Source: Blastomussa wellsi
Lineage: Eukaryota; Cnidaria; Anthozoa; Scleractinia; Plerogyridae
Reading direction: 5' to 3'
NCBI GenBank assembly: GCA_947652115.1
Contig: OX393564.1
Span: forward strand, 24,152,076 to 24,216,075
Length of the DNA: 64,000 bases
This document shows positions 39,117 to 50,696 of the stretch, one piece after another. The notes under the pieces were generated by a model. It searched no databases, was not told where the DNA came from, and worked only from the letters and a program-made list of their open reading frames with translations. Position numbers and translations under genes: made by a program. Each line of letters starts with the position of its first letter. Position 1 is the first letter of the stretch.

Positions 39117-39890
39117 TTTCCCGGGAATATTTTAATATTTTATAATGGCCGCCAAAATGGTAATATCCGCTGACTTCAAGGCTTTGGCGTGGGCTCACAT
39201 TTTCGGGCCTATGATGCCCAAAATCAGCGGAGAAAAGCAGAAAGCATGCCCCTGTAGAAGCCGCTGACGAAACATAGTTTGAAACTAGAAGAAAACAGCT
39301 TTCTAATGATGCCTTTTGAGCGAATTTGGGGGCAAATCTGCCGGAGATATCACTTCTTAAACTCGGCATATTTTGCGGATTTTAGCGAGAGATTCTAATG
39401 GATTGTACTCGATGGGCTTTGTGAGGCATTTTCAATCAGAGTAAATACACATGAAAGGTAAACTACACAGCCTATAAACGTTTTATTCAGTGAATATAAA
39501 GCATGTTCTTATTGTGTCTAGTCCCACATTTTGTCGATCTTGCTTACTTTTTCTGAAATTACATTTTTAAAACTATGCTTCTTCCCGACTTCGTTCAAAT
39601 GTAATACAAGTACTCTTTCGATTTAATGAACTGCAACTCGAAAATAAACATAACGCAAATACACATGAATTTCGCTAACCTTGTCATGATTTTTAAATAA
39701 TATACCTCATTTAATATCAGCCTACAAGGCCACACTCCCACATTTTTTATTGCTTTACTCCTAAGGAAAATATTTGCAGTTTATTTCCGATGTCCATACA
39801 AATCCTTATACAATTTGCGTAGCATGATCCGGTGTCAGAAGGCGAAATTTGATTACGCAATAACATGCGTGTCCGCGATTTCTGGAGATG
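39117..39890. other. Right non-coding end of the inserted transposon
   Basis: About 770 bases between the start of the candidate transposase and the right terminal repeat. They contain no supported gene and probably hold its promoter. A minus-strand open stretch at 39070-39369 has no recognisable domain. Confidence 0.5.
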
Positions 39891-41030
39891 CCAGTGAAAG
39901 AAGAACTGTGTGTCATTGGCAAAGTGGTTTTGCGTGGAACTCGCATTGTCATTCCGCAAAGTCTGAGACAACAAGTACTAGCTATTGCACATGAGGGACA
40001 CGTCGGAATTGTTGCTACGAAACTGAGACTGAGGACCAAAGTATGGTGGCCCGGTATCGACAAAGATGCTGAACAGTATGTAAGGTCGTGTCATGGATGT
40101 CAATTAGTTGGACAAGCAACCCCACCCGAGCCTTTGATGCCAACTGAGCTGCCACTAGGCAAATGGCAGGACTTGTCCTTGGATCTTCTGGGACCGATGC
40201 CGACAGGGGAGTACTTGCTTGTTGTCATTGACTATTATTCTAGGTACTATGAAGTAGAAATATTGATGTCAGTTACTGCATCCCAGATTATCTCACGCCT
40301 TGAGAAGATATTTGCTGTTCATGGCTTGCCAGTAACCATAACGAGCGACAACGGACCACAATTCCGGTCCGAAGAGTTTGAACACTATCTAGTTGATAAC
40401 GGTATCTTACATCGCAAGGTTACGCCACAGTGGGCACAAGCAAATGGTGAAGTGGAGCGCCAGAACCAAAGCCTACTCAAAAGCATGAGGATTGCGCAAG
40501 CAGAAGGAAAAAATTGGAGGAAAGAGCTTGTTCACTACCTTGCAACATACAGAACCACTCCTCACACTGTCACAGGAGTTTGCCCTGCGGAGTTATTGTT
40601 TGGTCGGAAAATACGCACAAAGATGCCTGAGTTACGCGAAACTACGGTAAATGATGATGAGCTACGAGATCGAGACTGGAAAAAAAAGGTGAAAGCGAAG
40701 ACATATGCAGATGAACGAAGGGGTGCTCAACCAAATGACCTTCAGACAGGTGATCAAGTGCTCTTAAAGAAGAAAAAGTCAAACAAATTGTCAGCCAGAT
40801 TTGAAAGTGAGCCTTACGAAATCGTGGAGAAAAAGGGCAATAGTGTTGTGATACAGTCACCTGAGAAAGTTCAATACCAAAGGAACGTCACAGAAGTGAA
40901 GAAGTTTACGCCTAGGAAAGAACTAAGTGCTAACAGTGATCATGAGTTTCAGTTACAGGAGGATAATGAATTAGAGCAGAGGCCGCAACGAGACAGGCAT
41001 CCTCCAGACCGCTATGGTGAATGGGAATAA
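39891..41030 (+). CDS. Gag-Pol polyprotein, part 2 (integrase)
   Basis: 379 codons continuing the interrupted pol frame after the DNA transposon. An H-H-C-C zinc-binding region (AHEGHVG, then CHGCQL) is followed by the integrase core. Its three acidic residues lie in LSLDLLGP, TSDNGPQF and ANGEVERQ, and its end carries PAELLFGRK. The C-terminal segment is basic and charged with no chromodomain. Any methionine-initiated product from this part alone would begin inside the transposon end at 39888 and would be artefactual. Confidence 0.92.
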   Translation, partial: PVKEELCVIGKVVLRGTRIVIPQSLRQQVLAIAHEGHVGIVATKLRLRTKVWWPGIDKDAEQYVRSCHGCQLVGQATPPEPLMPTELPLGKWQDLSLDLLGPMPTGEYLLVVIDYYSRYYEVEILMSVTASQIISRLEKIFAVHGLPVTITSDNGPQFRSEEFEHYLVDNGILHRKVTPQWAQANGEVERQNQSLLKSMRIAQAEGKNWRKELVHYLATYRTTPHTVTGVCPAELLFGRKIRTKMPELRETTVNDDELRDRDWKKKVKAKTYADERRGAQPNDLQTGDQVLLKKKKSNKLSARFESEPYEIVEKKGNSVVIQSPEKVQYQRNVTEVKKFTPRKELSANSDHEFQLQEDNELEQRPQRDRHPPDRYGEWE

Positions 41031-41190
41031 CCCAGAAAGAAAACCGACATTGTATCACCCCTTTAAGGATTTGACTGTCTTTGTGACTTTTCAAAAAAAA
41101 AAAAAAAAGAAAAGAAACAGTATAAGAACATTAGCTGTGTAAAGCAGTTGCGTTGATCGTTAGAATCTAGTTTAAGATTTAGTTTTCTTT

Positions 41191-41207
41191 GCGAAGAAAA
41201 GGAGGGA
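41191..41207 (+). promoter_or_regulatory. Polypurine tract
   Basis: GCGAAGAAAAGGAGGGA directly precedes the 3' LTR. This is the expected site of plus-strand priming in LTR retrotransposons. Confidence 0.75.
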
Positions 41208-41371
41208 TGTTGTGTCGGTCATGTGACCCTATACGTAATTGCACTGGAGCGGAACGAGGGGATTACACGTGGAACGCGAAGCTGTTTAGGAGTTTCATGT
41301 AGATTCAATTCGTTCATTGTTGGTTAGCTTAAATGCAATTAAAAGGACACAGTTATTGACAGAATACAACA
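41208..41371 (+). repeat. 3' LTR
   Basis: 164 bases, 163 identical to the 5' LTR, followed by the target duplication CGGGA. Confidence 0.93.
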
Positions 41372-41591
41372 CGGGATGCATCGTGAAACATGTTTCCATG
41401 CCGTTCGGAAAGACGAAACGTTTCTAGGAAACGCAATCCGTGTAGCAGAAGCATATTTCGCTTCTTAAGATGCAAATAAAAATTGACCTTGGAAGCAATG
41501 TTTCCCGGCAAAACTGGGAACATGGGGCCGGAAACATGCGCGGGATATAGATGTTTCTGGAAACATGTTTCCTCGTTTTGCTGCGCCTTAA

Positions 41592-42389
41592 GGGGTCGGC
41601 CATTTAACTTTTTAGAGGGGAGGGGGGTGGGTGGTTTCTGGTCAGCAAAAATGTTTTTTCTAGAAACCTGGTGGGCAGGTTATTTTCCACCTTCCCAATG
41701 CTAGGCAGGATAATTTTTCCCTTCTTTCCTTTCTTAGGCCCGCGAAAGAATATTTTCCCCTATTTGTGCTGCATGCATTTGTTCTTCTGACAAACGCTTG
41801 CAGGCATTTTGTTAAAATTCCCCCACCCCCCTTCCCCCTCAAAAGTTAAATATTCGGCCCCTTAGTAACCATGAATGAGGTCACCTTTGATTATGATAAT
41901 ACTTTCTTCAAATCAAAGGAGGTAGAAAAACAGGTAGGGAAGATTGAAAAGAATTATAACTAGTACTAACAAATTTGAAAAAGGTATAGGCTAAACTTTT
42001 TAAGATGTGCATGTTTTCCGGCCGTCAGCGAGCCAAGAGGGGCAAAAATGGATCGAGAACCTCACTACTAGCAGATTAGTGATTAATATGTAGGTTGCGC
42101 TCCAAGATTTTCAAGTTCACGGACAACAAAGTAAGAACAGGGCTTGTTGGAAAATAAACTGTGTTCGGTGCGATTATATAATGCGTTTGTCCTTATTTTC
42201 TTAAAAACAATGTATAATAAAACAATTATAACATTCGGTTTTGTTGATATCCGAAATAATCAAGGTCTCGGTTAGTGTTATCAGCCTTTGCCTTCAGCTT
42301 CGGCTGATTACACTTACTTCCGTTGATTATTCCGGATATCACAAAAACCTCATCCAATAATTGTTTGCAACTTATAGTTAAAACGAGTT
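41592..42389. other. Intergenic region between the nest and gene E
   Basis: No gene is supported. It contains a low-complexity repeat with GGGGAGGGGGGTGGGTGG (related to about 51910-51960) and an inverted repeat at 42219-42365. Confidence 0.5.
42219..42365. repeat. Foldback repeat near the 3' end of gene E
   Basis: Outer arms AACAATTAT and ATAATTGTT, inner arms TTTGTTGATATCCG and CGGATATCACAAA, with ATAATCAA and TTGATTAT between them. It resembles the foldback at 13224-13338. Confidence 0.6.
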
Positions 42390-45300
42390 TTACGAAGCGC
42401 CCAGACTTCGACCGTGCCCACCACGTCGAAAGCGTGACCGCCTAGTACTAGGCGAAGTTCTGAACCAGCTCCACGGGCGGTATACTCTGTGCCATGGCCT
42501 TCCTCGTCGCATCACGTGTTTCCAACATGATTTCTGTTTGCTACTACTCAAACAGAGCGCGTGATCCAACACGTGAAAAACATACTGCTGTTCAAACACG
42601 CCATGAAACAGGTAGGCTCCAGGCCCGTCCGCGTAAACTCCTAAGAAGAAAAAGAAAATAAAAAGTTATTATCGAGCCAAGTTTCGCGCTTCGGTGTAGT
42701 ACAAAGGATCACACGATAGTTCAGTTCTCCACAAACCGCTTTAATTATATTTGTACTCTACAAGACTGCTGTAACAGGCTCCTCCGGTTCTTGAGTGCGC
42801 AAATAATTGAAAAACGTTAAAGACAACACTGGATAATAAATATCTTATCAGATATTTTAGTGTGAAGTATAGAGGAAGGGGGTTTCTCCCATATGTGAGC
42901 TATACAGGGATCCATGTGCCGCGGAATAGGGTATGGTTTTTTTGAGGTTCTCAATCCATTTTTTTGCCCATTTTGGCATTATGTTACCATTGTGATCCTT
43001 GGACAGGATATTTAAACTACATCAGCTAAAATTTCATTGCGTGAACAACTAGAAAAACGAAAAAGAAAAGAAAAGTTGTTTTTCAATTGAAGTATTCCTT
43101 AAAGTAGTGTTACAGAAACGACATAAAGTTGACACTTGTGCACGCCGGCCATTCTTACCCTTTGTTTCTTCCCCGGAATAGCACCCCCTTCCCCTTTCGG
43201 ACTCTAGCTAAAAAGCCATGTTTCGGAATTCTGAAGATTTTTCGGGAATCGAAAGGACTCAGGAAATTTTAGGGGAAACATGAAGTAATGAAGTTAAAAT
43301 TTCGCGATTAAAGTAGTGGTATTACATAATTCTCAAACAACATTTGCTAGAGTTCCCACACCCCCGTTGTAGTATCGCTGTGTTTGTACTCATAATTTGT
43401 ATTTTGATATTGGAAAGCAAATAAAAATATACACGGGCACTGCACATTGAAATGTCTAAGAAAAAACTTGCATTGTCCCTCAAATTAAAAGAAGAAAACA
43501 GGAGCCTGTTGAAAAAAAAAAAATGATTCGCTGTTTACCAACATCCTCTGTCCCATGAGTCTCAGACCTCCGCAGAACCGTAGCTTGTTGGCGATAGTCC
43601 TTGTGTGATGTGTCCACCCCCCTGAGATCCAGGCGAGGCCCCTTTATACCACCCCTGCCGTTAGCATAACCAAGCGAGGTGTATGTCTTGTTATCGGAAC
43701 CAACTGCTAATCTGCCGTCCGCTTCTCTCACAATGGAAAATATTGGGTTTCCACGCTTGGGATACGCGCCAATGGTAAAGACGTGAGAGTGGTCAGCTGT
43801 TACCGTTATCAGGGTTTCACCTGCATTAAAACGGTTACTGGCTGTTAAGCTAGTTTTTGCAACATCAACAAAAACATCAACCGGCAACAACAACAACTGA
43901 GAACAATAAAACAATTTTTGCCATTGCTGTCACTGAAATATGCACATTTCCTTGCAAAACTACAGTTAAAGGACAAGGTAAAACTCAAATAAACGTGAAA
44001 GTTTCATTAAAAAATTTAAAGTTCCCCTGAATACAGCTAGGTGAGTTTACAAGGATGATGATATTTACATTCCTAAATTTTGCTCTCTTAGAAAATAAAA
44101 TAAAATAAAATAATATAAGCGGCACCTCGCCATATTATAAATTGGCCATTGAATAAACAGATTGTATTTGTAATTGTACGCATTTTGGGGGAATTTTTAA
44201 TGAAGTTATACTTGGGTACCGTTTATTATTCATCAACAAAAGAGAATAAAATGCCCTCCCTTAACATCCCCAACACCCCAGCCAATCATTAATGACCGCT
44301 GCCGTCGCAGTGAGAAGTTTAGAATAATAAAGAACCGAAAGGAAGGACCCCAAAGCGTCTTTGTACGTTAAAAAAAGTTAGAATTTAGTTTGTTACCTCG
44401 ATTTATCATTCGCAATGCCTTGGAGACAGCTTTGTCCAAAGCCAGTGTATCGTGAAGCGCTCTAAATGCCCGGCCTGCGTGATGTCCGTGGTCAATACGT
44501 CCTCCTGCCGAGTGAAATATTGCGTAATCAGTAATCAGAGCCAACACCAGACTGGTGAGGAGAGGACTCGCAAATCCGAAATGTACACTCCTGGGCTAAT
44601 TGTTAATAGACACTGTATGTAATTCAGCATATGACCTAGGCCATATAATCTCCCCTAGATTTGGGTCTTTTTGTTTTTCGTCTCGTTGGGTATTAATCCC
44701 TTTCCCAGTCAAATCCCACGTCGGAATTTAGACTGTTAAATGCTACTTTGCAAAACTTTTACGTATATTAATACCTTCAACTACCAAGAAGTACCCTTTT
44801 GGGTTTTTCTGTAGTATTTGGATGGCTTTTTCTGTCATTTCCGCTATTGATGGTTCACCAGCTGCATCTTCTGCACGATCCACTTCGTACTTCATGTGGG
44901 AATACTCAAAGAGTCCTGCAAGGTACGAAATCAGTGGCATATGCAAAACTCAAAGCAGTAAGTAACGGAACCATAGTTATTCCATAGTTATAGGGATGTA
45001 AGATCATTTACACTTCAGAGTACGTAATTTAATGAAAACCACTAAAGAGGACGCAAGAACTGGCAACCCGTGGTCTCCCACACACCAACTGCACGACCAA
45101 GCTCTCCGCTGATGACATTTGCCTCCTTAATTTCTCACTCTGGCCAACACGCACAAGCCGGAAGGTCCAGTCACCAGCTTCAACGGAAAATTTAACAGGC
45201 TTGAATGTCAAAAAGAGCACGACTAAGACCACGAGAGTCAACAACGTCAGCCACGACCCCATTACCTTGGATAACGAAGCCCTTGAAGACTGTGTTTCTT

Positions 45301-48300
45301 CCTTCACCTATCTAGGCACAGTGTGATTTCTACTGATGATGGCTCTGAACGAGATGTGCAGGCAAGAATTGGTAAAGCTAGTTCTACTTTTCTCTTGCTT
45401 AGAACATTGAGGAGATCCAAAAACTTAAGCCTTTAGACCAAGCTGAGGATCTTGAACAGCAACATTAAAGTAGTCCTACTCTATGGTGCCGAGACTTGGA
45501 GGGTGACCAACACTTTACGGACAGGGTTCAGGAATTTGTCAACAGATGCCTGCGCTCCATCCTAGGAATCCGGTAGCGCGCGTTTGGTAATTCCCAATGA
45601 ATTCCTGTGGGAGATTACCAACCAGGAAAGAATGGCTAACCAAATTCGCAGGGGAAAGGAGAGGTGGATTGGGCACACGCTCAGGAAACGCCAGGACAGT
45701 GCGACAAGACAAACGCTATTTTGGAATCCAGAGAGCAGGAGGAAACGGGGCCGCTCCAAATTGAGTTGGAAATGATCAGTAGATCAGGAAGTACGCCAAA
45801 TTGGGCCAGGCTGGCAAAAGACTACTGGACTAGCCCAGGATCGTTCTGAATGGCGTGACTTTGTGGATACCCAAGGCTCCTCCTTGGAGCTACGAAGTTA
45901 AGTAATCTGACCCTCGCGGTGCGGGGGGTTGATTGAATCCCCTTAAGGTTTTCGCTTTATTAAGGCACTTTAAAATAAAATTTCATTTTTTCCACAAAGC
46001 TGTAAGCTTGATCGACAAGACAACATATTTTTGGTCGGTTGTGTCGTCATCAAAACCGCCATCTTGGAATTCACCAATATCTTAAAAATTCATAAAATAA
46101 CGGCAGTTAATGCACAATCAAGCGAAAATGCTATTTTAATGTCAAAATGCAAGAATATCGCTATTTTCCTGAAGACAAATGGCAAAATTGAAGAATTATC
46201 TACAAAAAAAAATCAATAATTGGCGAGAGCTGTATGTCCTTTATGCGGGTACTATTGGCAGTTATGCGGGTACCATGCAATTTGCATAACCTTTGTTTCC
46301 CATTCCTCCAGGGTAACAGTCGACCCATGTGGAAATGGCAAATTGGCGAAAAAACATTTTTCAGCCCTGTATAATCAGAAGAGTTTTCGCACATCATTGC
46401 TCTAGTAGAACCCATTGCATACCTATCACGTGATCAACCTTGTTCGTGTCAATCTGGTCAAACCCGGCTTTATTCCACACGTACTGTGAGTTTGGATGTT
46501 TGTCCACCCACTCTTGGATCAAGTCTCTACCGTCCCGTCTCTTCCCCTTTCTTTTCGGGTTCTCAGGGTCTTTTTGATTTCGATGCATCAACTCTCTTCG
46601 GCCTCCGCCAAAGATGACTTCTATTCCGTCACCATATGGGTAATCAACAAGTTGCAAAGCTGAAAATGAAATAATTAAAAAGAGGTTGGTAAATAATTCA
46701 GTTGGAGTTATTACATACACGGATCCGCGGGAATGCAGGAATGGAATTTGACCACCAAACACAAATCTATCCAGGGAAGAGAATTTGAACCCGGACCTTC
46801 TGAGTACAGAGCCGGCACCCGGACTGCTCTACCACGCACCTCCACATTAAGTGTTAAAAGTACTTGTAAAGTGGATAAACAAGTTTTGTTCTATTTTTAT
46901 GTGAAACTCGGCAGATCATGCAATCTACACCTGTGTACATGTAGTTTATGAAATTGAACTAATTTAAGTGTGACAGTCAAGGATTGGAACTAGAAAGCGT
47001 ACCTATGTCTTGACACCCAGACGCATCGTCTAGTGCTTCGTCCTCCTTGTCAGCGTCGCTCTCCCACCCACGACTGGCAGAATACGCGTACGCGCTCGCT
47101 GGAGTTGCGTGTGTCACACGAGTAGTGGTCACGATCCCAGTTGACATTCCCGCCATCTCTGCGAGCGACAGAATCGAGATCGCTCTTCGATCTGCACCAG
47201 CAGAAGAACAGTAGCCTCGTTTTACATTTTCGTCCATTCCAAGAACACCTGACCGAGTTATGTAGGATTTTGAAATAACAAGAAAATAAACAAGTAATAA
47301 ATGCATCACTCTTCCTTTATCAGTCGCTTTAATTTCCTTCGTTCGTTTGTCGCGCTTGGAAGTGAAATGACTATATACTACTTTGACTTATTATGATTCT
47401 TCCTTTAAAGAGAATATTGATAAAGCTAGCGCTGTAAATAAATATTCAAGACACTGCTTCACGAAGGTTCCTCTTTCTTCTCCTTTGCTGGTTTTTTTTC
47501 GAGATAAGTGTTGTCGCTTGTGGATGGAATTTCTTGTGGATAGTTTAAAAAAGAGATCTGTTCAACGCACCCTGGGGTATAAATTTCTAATAGCGAAACA
47601 TAAAAGTGACTTCAAGAATCAGGCAAATGAACCGAAATGGTAATAGATTGGAAGATTCCTTCATGCTGAGTATTTTTGGGGCCAAATACTGATTTGAATT
47701 ATATTTCAGACCTCACACACTTTCACGCTCACGCTGTTCAAAGTAAATTCCTTTTATCGTCCCTCATTTCTTTTCGCGACATTTTTGCATAGTTTGGGCT
47801 ATTCATAAGGATTAAGTGAGATTCTCACCAATCAATTTAAAGATCGAGGGACACCGTTATAATTCATTCAAAACTTACCATCTTTAGTCTTAATACCGTT
47901 CAGAAACGCTGTCGCAGAGGCAGCCGAATCTGCTCCTTGCTGATCGACAGCGTACGTTTTTACCTGGGCTGACCAAGGCAACTCCTCCCAGCTCAACACG
48001 TTCTCCTCTCCTGATATGCCTTTCATTTGTCCATCCAGGATCCGTGCGGCAGTGATTGTTGAGATGCCCATTCCATCGCCTACGAAGAGAATGGCGCTTT
48101 TTGCAGTTCTCTTGTTCGGTTTCACTCTAAGGTTGTCTTGAATCAGCTTGACACCATCTCTATACCATTGATTGCTGTCTTGATTGTTAAGAATAGTCCC
48201 ACTGACAGCTGATCATAGGTGAGGCAAATAATTACAAAGGTTTTGTTTTTTGCTTCAATTTTCATCTTTTGTTTAATTTTAAAGTTCTAGGGACTATGTT

Positions 48301-50065
48301 AGCTTATATTTGCTGTTTTTGATTGAATAATTTAAACATCCTCGTATTAAAACAGTGAGAGCATTGAGAGCATTGAGACCATTGAATCGGAACTTCAACA
48401 TTTCAAATACCAAACATATTTTTGACCCCATGGCATGGCGCTGATGAAGAAAACAGGAACTTCGTTTTGTTTGTTCGGTATATTGCTAAACGAAGTGCAA
48501 CACTAAACTTTCGTTGATGCTAAAAATGGCCACATTAATAATCATAGAAAAGAACCATTCATTTTATTTATTTATTTTTTCTTTTTTGTACACAATATAT
48601 AATTTATCCTTTCAATACGCACCAAATGAACCGCTTCAGCAATGGCAATATCTCGTATTTCTTTGAAATGCGCTTAAAACTTTGGAAAAGCAGTGCCATA
48701 TCAATAAGATTAAAAAAAAAAAAGATTATGACACAAATATCACGATGATATATAAAGAGAAAACAATTGCGGTTCCAATGGGAGTAGCACTTCCTTCTTT
48801 CGTCTCTTTCTTGTGAATTCTAAGTTAACACAGAGAAGATTGCACAAAAACATTGTTTATTATGTTTCAAAAAAGTTCATCCTCCTTGATAACATGCAGG
48901 CAAGTCAAACTTATGTGCGTGAGGAGTCATTGCCACTTTAATTTGTCGATCATTGTAGACTATTGTAGCTTACAATTTAAAACCCTCCAGTAGCAAAAAA
49001 TACAACCAGCGATCGACGTAAGCGCCATTAATTTAAGTACTTCTTGTTATCAGGATTTGCTTAATTCTAATGGGAGAAGGACAGACAATTTCTTACTTTG
49101 TTCAAATTCTGTGATAGGAAATGCGTTTATCCATGCATGCATGAGTTCTAGAATGCTGAACTCTGGACTACGAAGAAAGATTGCAAAGCATATGCAAAAT
49201 CAGTCGAGATTTTAAACGTGCTCATCATAATTATTTTTTATTGTAAAGTATAGAAATATGCTAGGAACGCGAGATTCCATTTCTCGGTTCCCACAGGCTT
49301 ACGTACGCAGTTCCTTAATTAGATCAAATGAACAATTAAAGTATAAATATTAAGTAAACACTTGAGTTAATTGAGTTCCTTTCTGAGATATTTTAAAACT
49401 ATCCTGAATGATTATACTTTGCAACATGAAAATATTTGCTAGTTGATAATTTTGCAGACGAACTATTCCTAGTATTTTTAACAACATACTCTGCGACGTT
49501 CAATTGCACGTTAAGTAAAAAGGTTTAAAAACAATTCGAGATCATTTGTTTTCCATCGGTGAAAATTATTCAATTACAAATACTTAACGTGGTATGATTA
49601 CTAGTTGAAATATCCTAATACATGGTCACGAATACACAGTGAGGAGATATAACTAACACTCTTTTTCACTGGGAAACAACTTGACGTCGCTGAACTCAAC
49701 ACGATTGAATGTTATGCTAAACCTTTGAAATTATTGAAATGAAAGCGTCGTTCAAAAATTGTTGAAGTCATCAGATATTTTAATTTACACTAACTTATTA
49801 CGTTATTTAAAGCACTTTGCTGAAATAACCTTTTGAACAGTTCAGGCAAAATTCCAACAAATTTTGTCTTTGCTTAAACAGGTTTAAGACAGAGCAGTTG
49901 CTCAAGGGAAAGGAATGACTGGGAACTCCCGTTCGCGCGATCTGATAGTTTATGATAAAGTAGTATCATGATTATGAATTTATTAGAAAAATCAAAACGT
50001 CCGTGGGCAACGGGATTAAATGGCTTACCTTGTAAGATGTAAAGTACCAGAGGTAAGTATAACAT
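42390..50065 (-). CDS. Alkaline phosphatase, gene E (complete, arginine-rich tail)
   Basis: Complete gene, 543 residues. Coding exons on the minus strand: 50065-50029, 48208-47879, 47248-47003, 46659-46423, 44915-44775, 44504-44397, 43820-43539, 42640-42390; all GT-AG and phase 1. The first exon is a 12-codon hydrophobic leader (MLYLPLVLYILQ) completed by the next exon. Active-site motifs are intact: [42 protein letters not shown], and an LFHGVFEQ equivalent. The last exon is longer than in the paralogues and gives an Arg/Ser-rich tail (TRRSRFRRGGHGRS) with no GPI signal. Part of its third intron is nearly identical to that of gene B. The introns contain a LINE pseudogene and a tRNA-like repeat, and the 1.8-kb first intron (48209-50028) shows nothing recognisable. 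Confidence 0.93.
42872..42965 (-). repeat. Fragment of the dispersed repeat seen at 52557-52980
   Basis: It contains TCTCCCATATGTGAGCTATA, GATCCATGTGCCGCGGAATA and GGGTATGGTTTTTTTGAGG. These are the reverse complement of the right end of the repeat at 52557-52980. It lies in the last intron of gene E. Confidence 0.65.
45045..45905 (+). pseudogene. LINE reverse transcriptase C-terminal pseudogene
   Basis: Broken plus-strand frames read LNVKKSTTKTTRVN, then SSFTYLGTV, ERDVQARIGKASSTF, TKLRILNSNIKVVLLYGAET, EITNQERMANQIRRGKERW and IGHTLRK, ending near RDRSEW-type residues. Several stops and frameshifts interrupt them. This order is the thumb and C-terminal region of endonuclease-reverse transcriptase LINEs. 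It is inserted in a gene E intron against that gene's direction. Confidence 0.8.
46785..46851 (-). repeat. tRNA-like SINE head or pseudo-tRNA
   Basis: The minus strand reads GTGGAGGTGCGTGGTAGAGC, then an anticodon-arm-like stretch and a B box GGTTCAAATTC. Pairing of the ends is poor. It sits in the gene E intron beside sequence shared with gene B that lacks this insertion. Confidence 0.4.
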
Positions 50066-50665
50066 TGTGCCAATGCAGAATTACTTCAAAACACCCGGCC
50101 GGGGTATAACAGCACTGAATACGGCTTCAGAAACCAGAGCTTCTCATCTATATAGTTTTCACGAGGTAAAATTTATGCAATTTATTTTCGATATTTGTCG
50201 GTACTTTAAGCACTGCACAATAAGTATCAAGATAGGTGAAATCAAATCGAATAAAGTAAACTAGAATAAACTATGATAAACGACTATACTTCTCGACCTG
50301 ACAACATAATAATTGAAGCTCATAAACTTCCGTCATTCAGGGAAATTTGTCATGTCATTGCGAGGGAAGACTGACTAGGAAATCCTCTTGGAATTATATT
50401 GTTAAGAAAATGCAAGTAGCTCTTTGTGATTTATCATGCAAAAGTGATGTTAGCATGCTCTTAATTCTATTTTTAAGGGCCCTAGTCAGCTTCCGCCATT
50501 TTCGACGCCATCGAAAGTATGGAAATTGTACGGTGAAGCGAAATTTTATCGTATTAAAGTTTTGTTACTGGAAGTGATTAATATTTACTAATTTACTAAT
50601 ACAGAATAATAATTTACAACTACTAATAATAATTTACTAACACAGAACTCTCGTATGTAAGCAAT

Positions 50666-50696
<31 letters not shown>

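Larger units (their letters stand above)
34017..39890. mobile_element. 5.87-kb two-gene DNA transposon inserted in pol
   Basis: The ends are perfect inverted repeats over about 21 bases, beginning CATCTCCAGAAATCGCGG at the left. The true terminus could start at CTCCAG, since the flanking CAT and ATG are themselves palindromic. The length is 5874 (or 5868) bases, a multiple of three. No direct target duplication longer than two bases is visible. It carries a chromodomain gene on the plus strand and an 849-residue candidate transposase on the minus strand, tail to tail, with two MITEs between them. I do not recognise a named superfamily. Confidence 0.85.
31021..41371 (+). mobile_element. Ty3/Gypsy (Mag/SURL-like) LTR retrotransposon with internal insertion
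   Basis: Two 164-base LTRs (TG...CA ends) differ at a single base and are flanked by the 5-base direct repeat CGGGA (31016-31020, 41372-41376). Inside are a candidate primer-binding site, a Gag-Pol frame with zinc knuckles, aspartic protease, reverse transcriptase and RNase H, then a 5.87-kb DNA transposon, then the integrase and a polypurine tract. Domain order (integrase last) and the NISDD form of the catalytic box indicate Metaviridae, probably the Mag/SURL lineage. This copy is disrupted by the insertion. Confidence 0.93.
30725..41587. mobile_element. TTAA-flanked TIR element, split by the LTR retrotransposon
   Basis: The left end after TTAA (30721-30724) reads GGCCTGGCAAAACGAGGAAA, and the right end before TTAA (41588-41591) is its inverted copy with two or three differences. 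Subtracting the retrotransposon and one target duplication leaves about 507 non-coding bases with purine-rich GAAACATGTTTC motifs. A TTAA duplication is typical of piggyBac and Kolobok families. The element is the outermost layer of the nest. Confidence 0.7.

Noticed and set aside
39070..39369. Minus-strand open frame upstream of the candidate transposase
   Set aside because: No recognisable domain or clear donor joins it to the main gene. It may be part of the promoter or 5' UTR.
34016..39892. Two-base AT target duplication for the inserted transposon
   Set aside because: It would put the two halves of the retrotransposon pol out of frame, whereas both zero-duplication models keep the frame.
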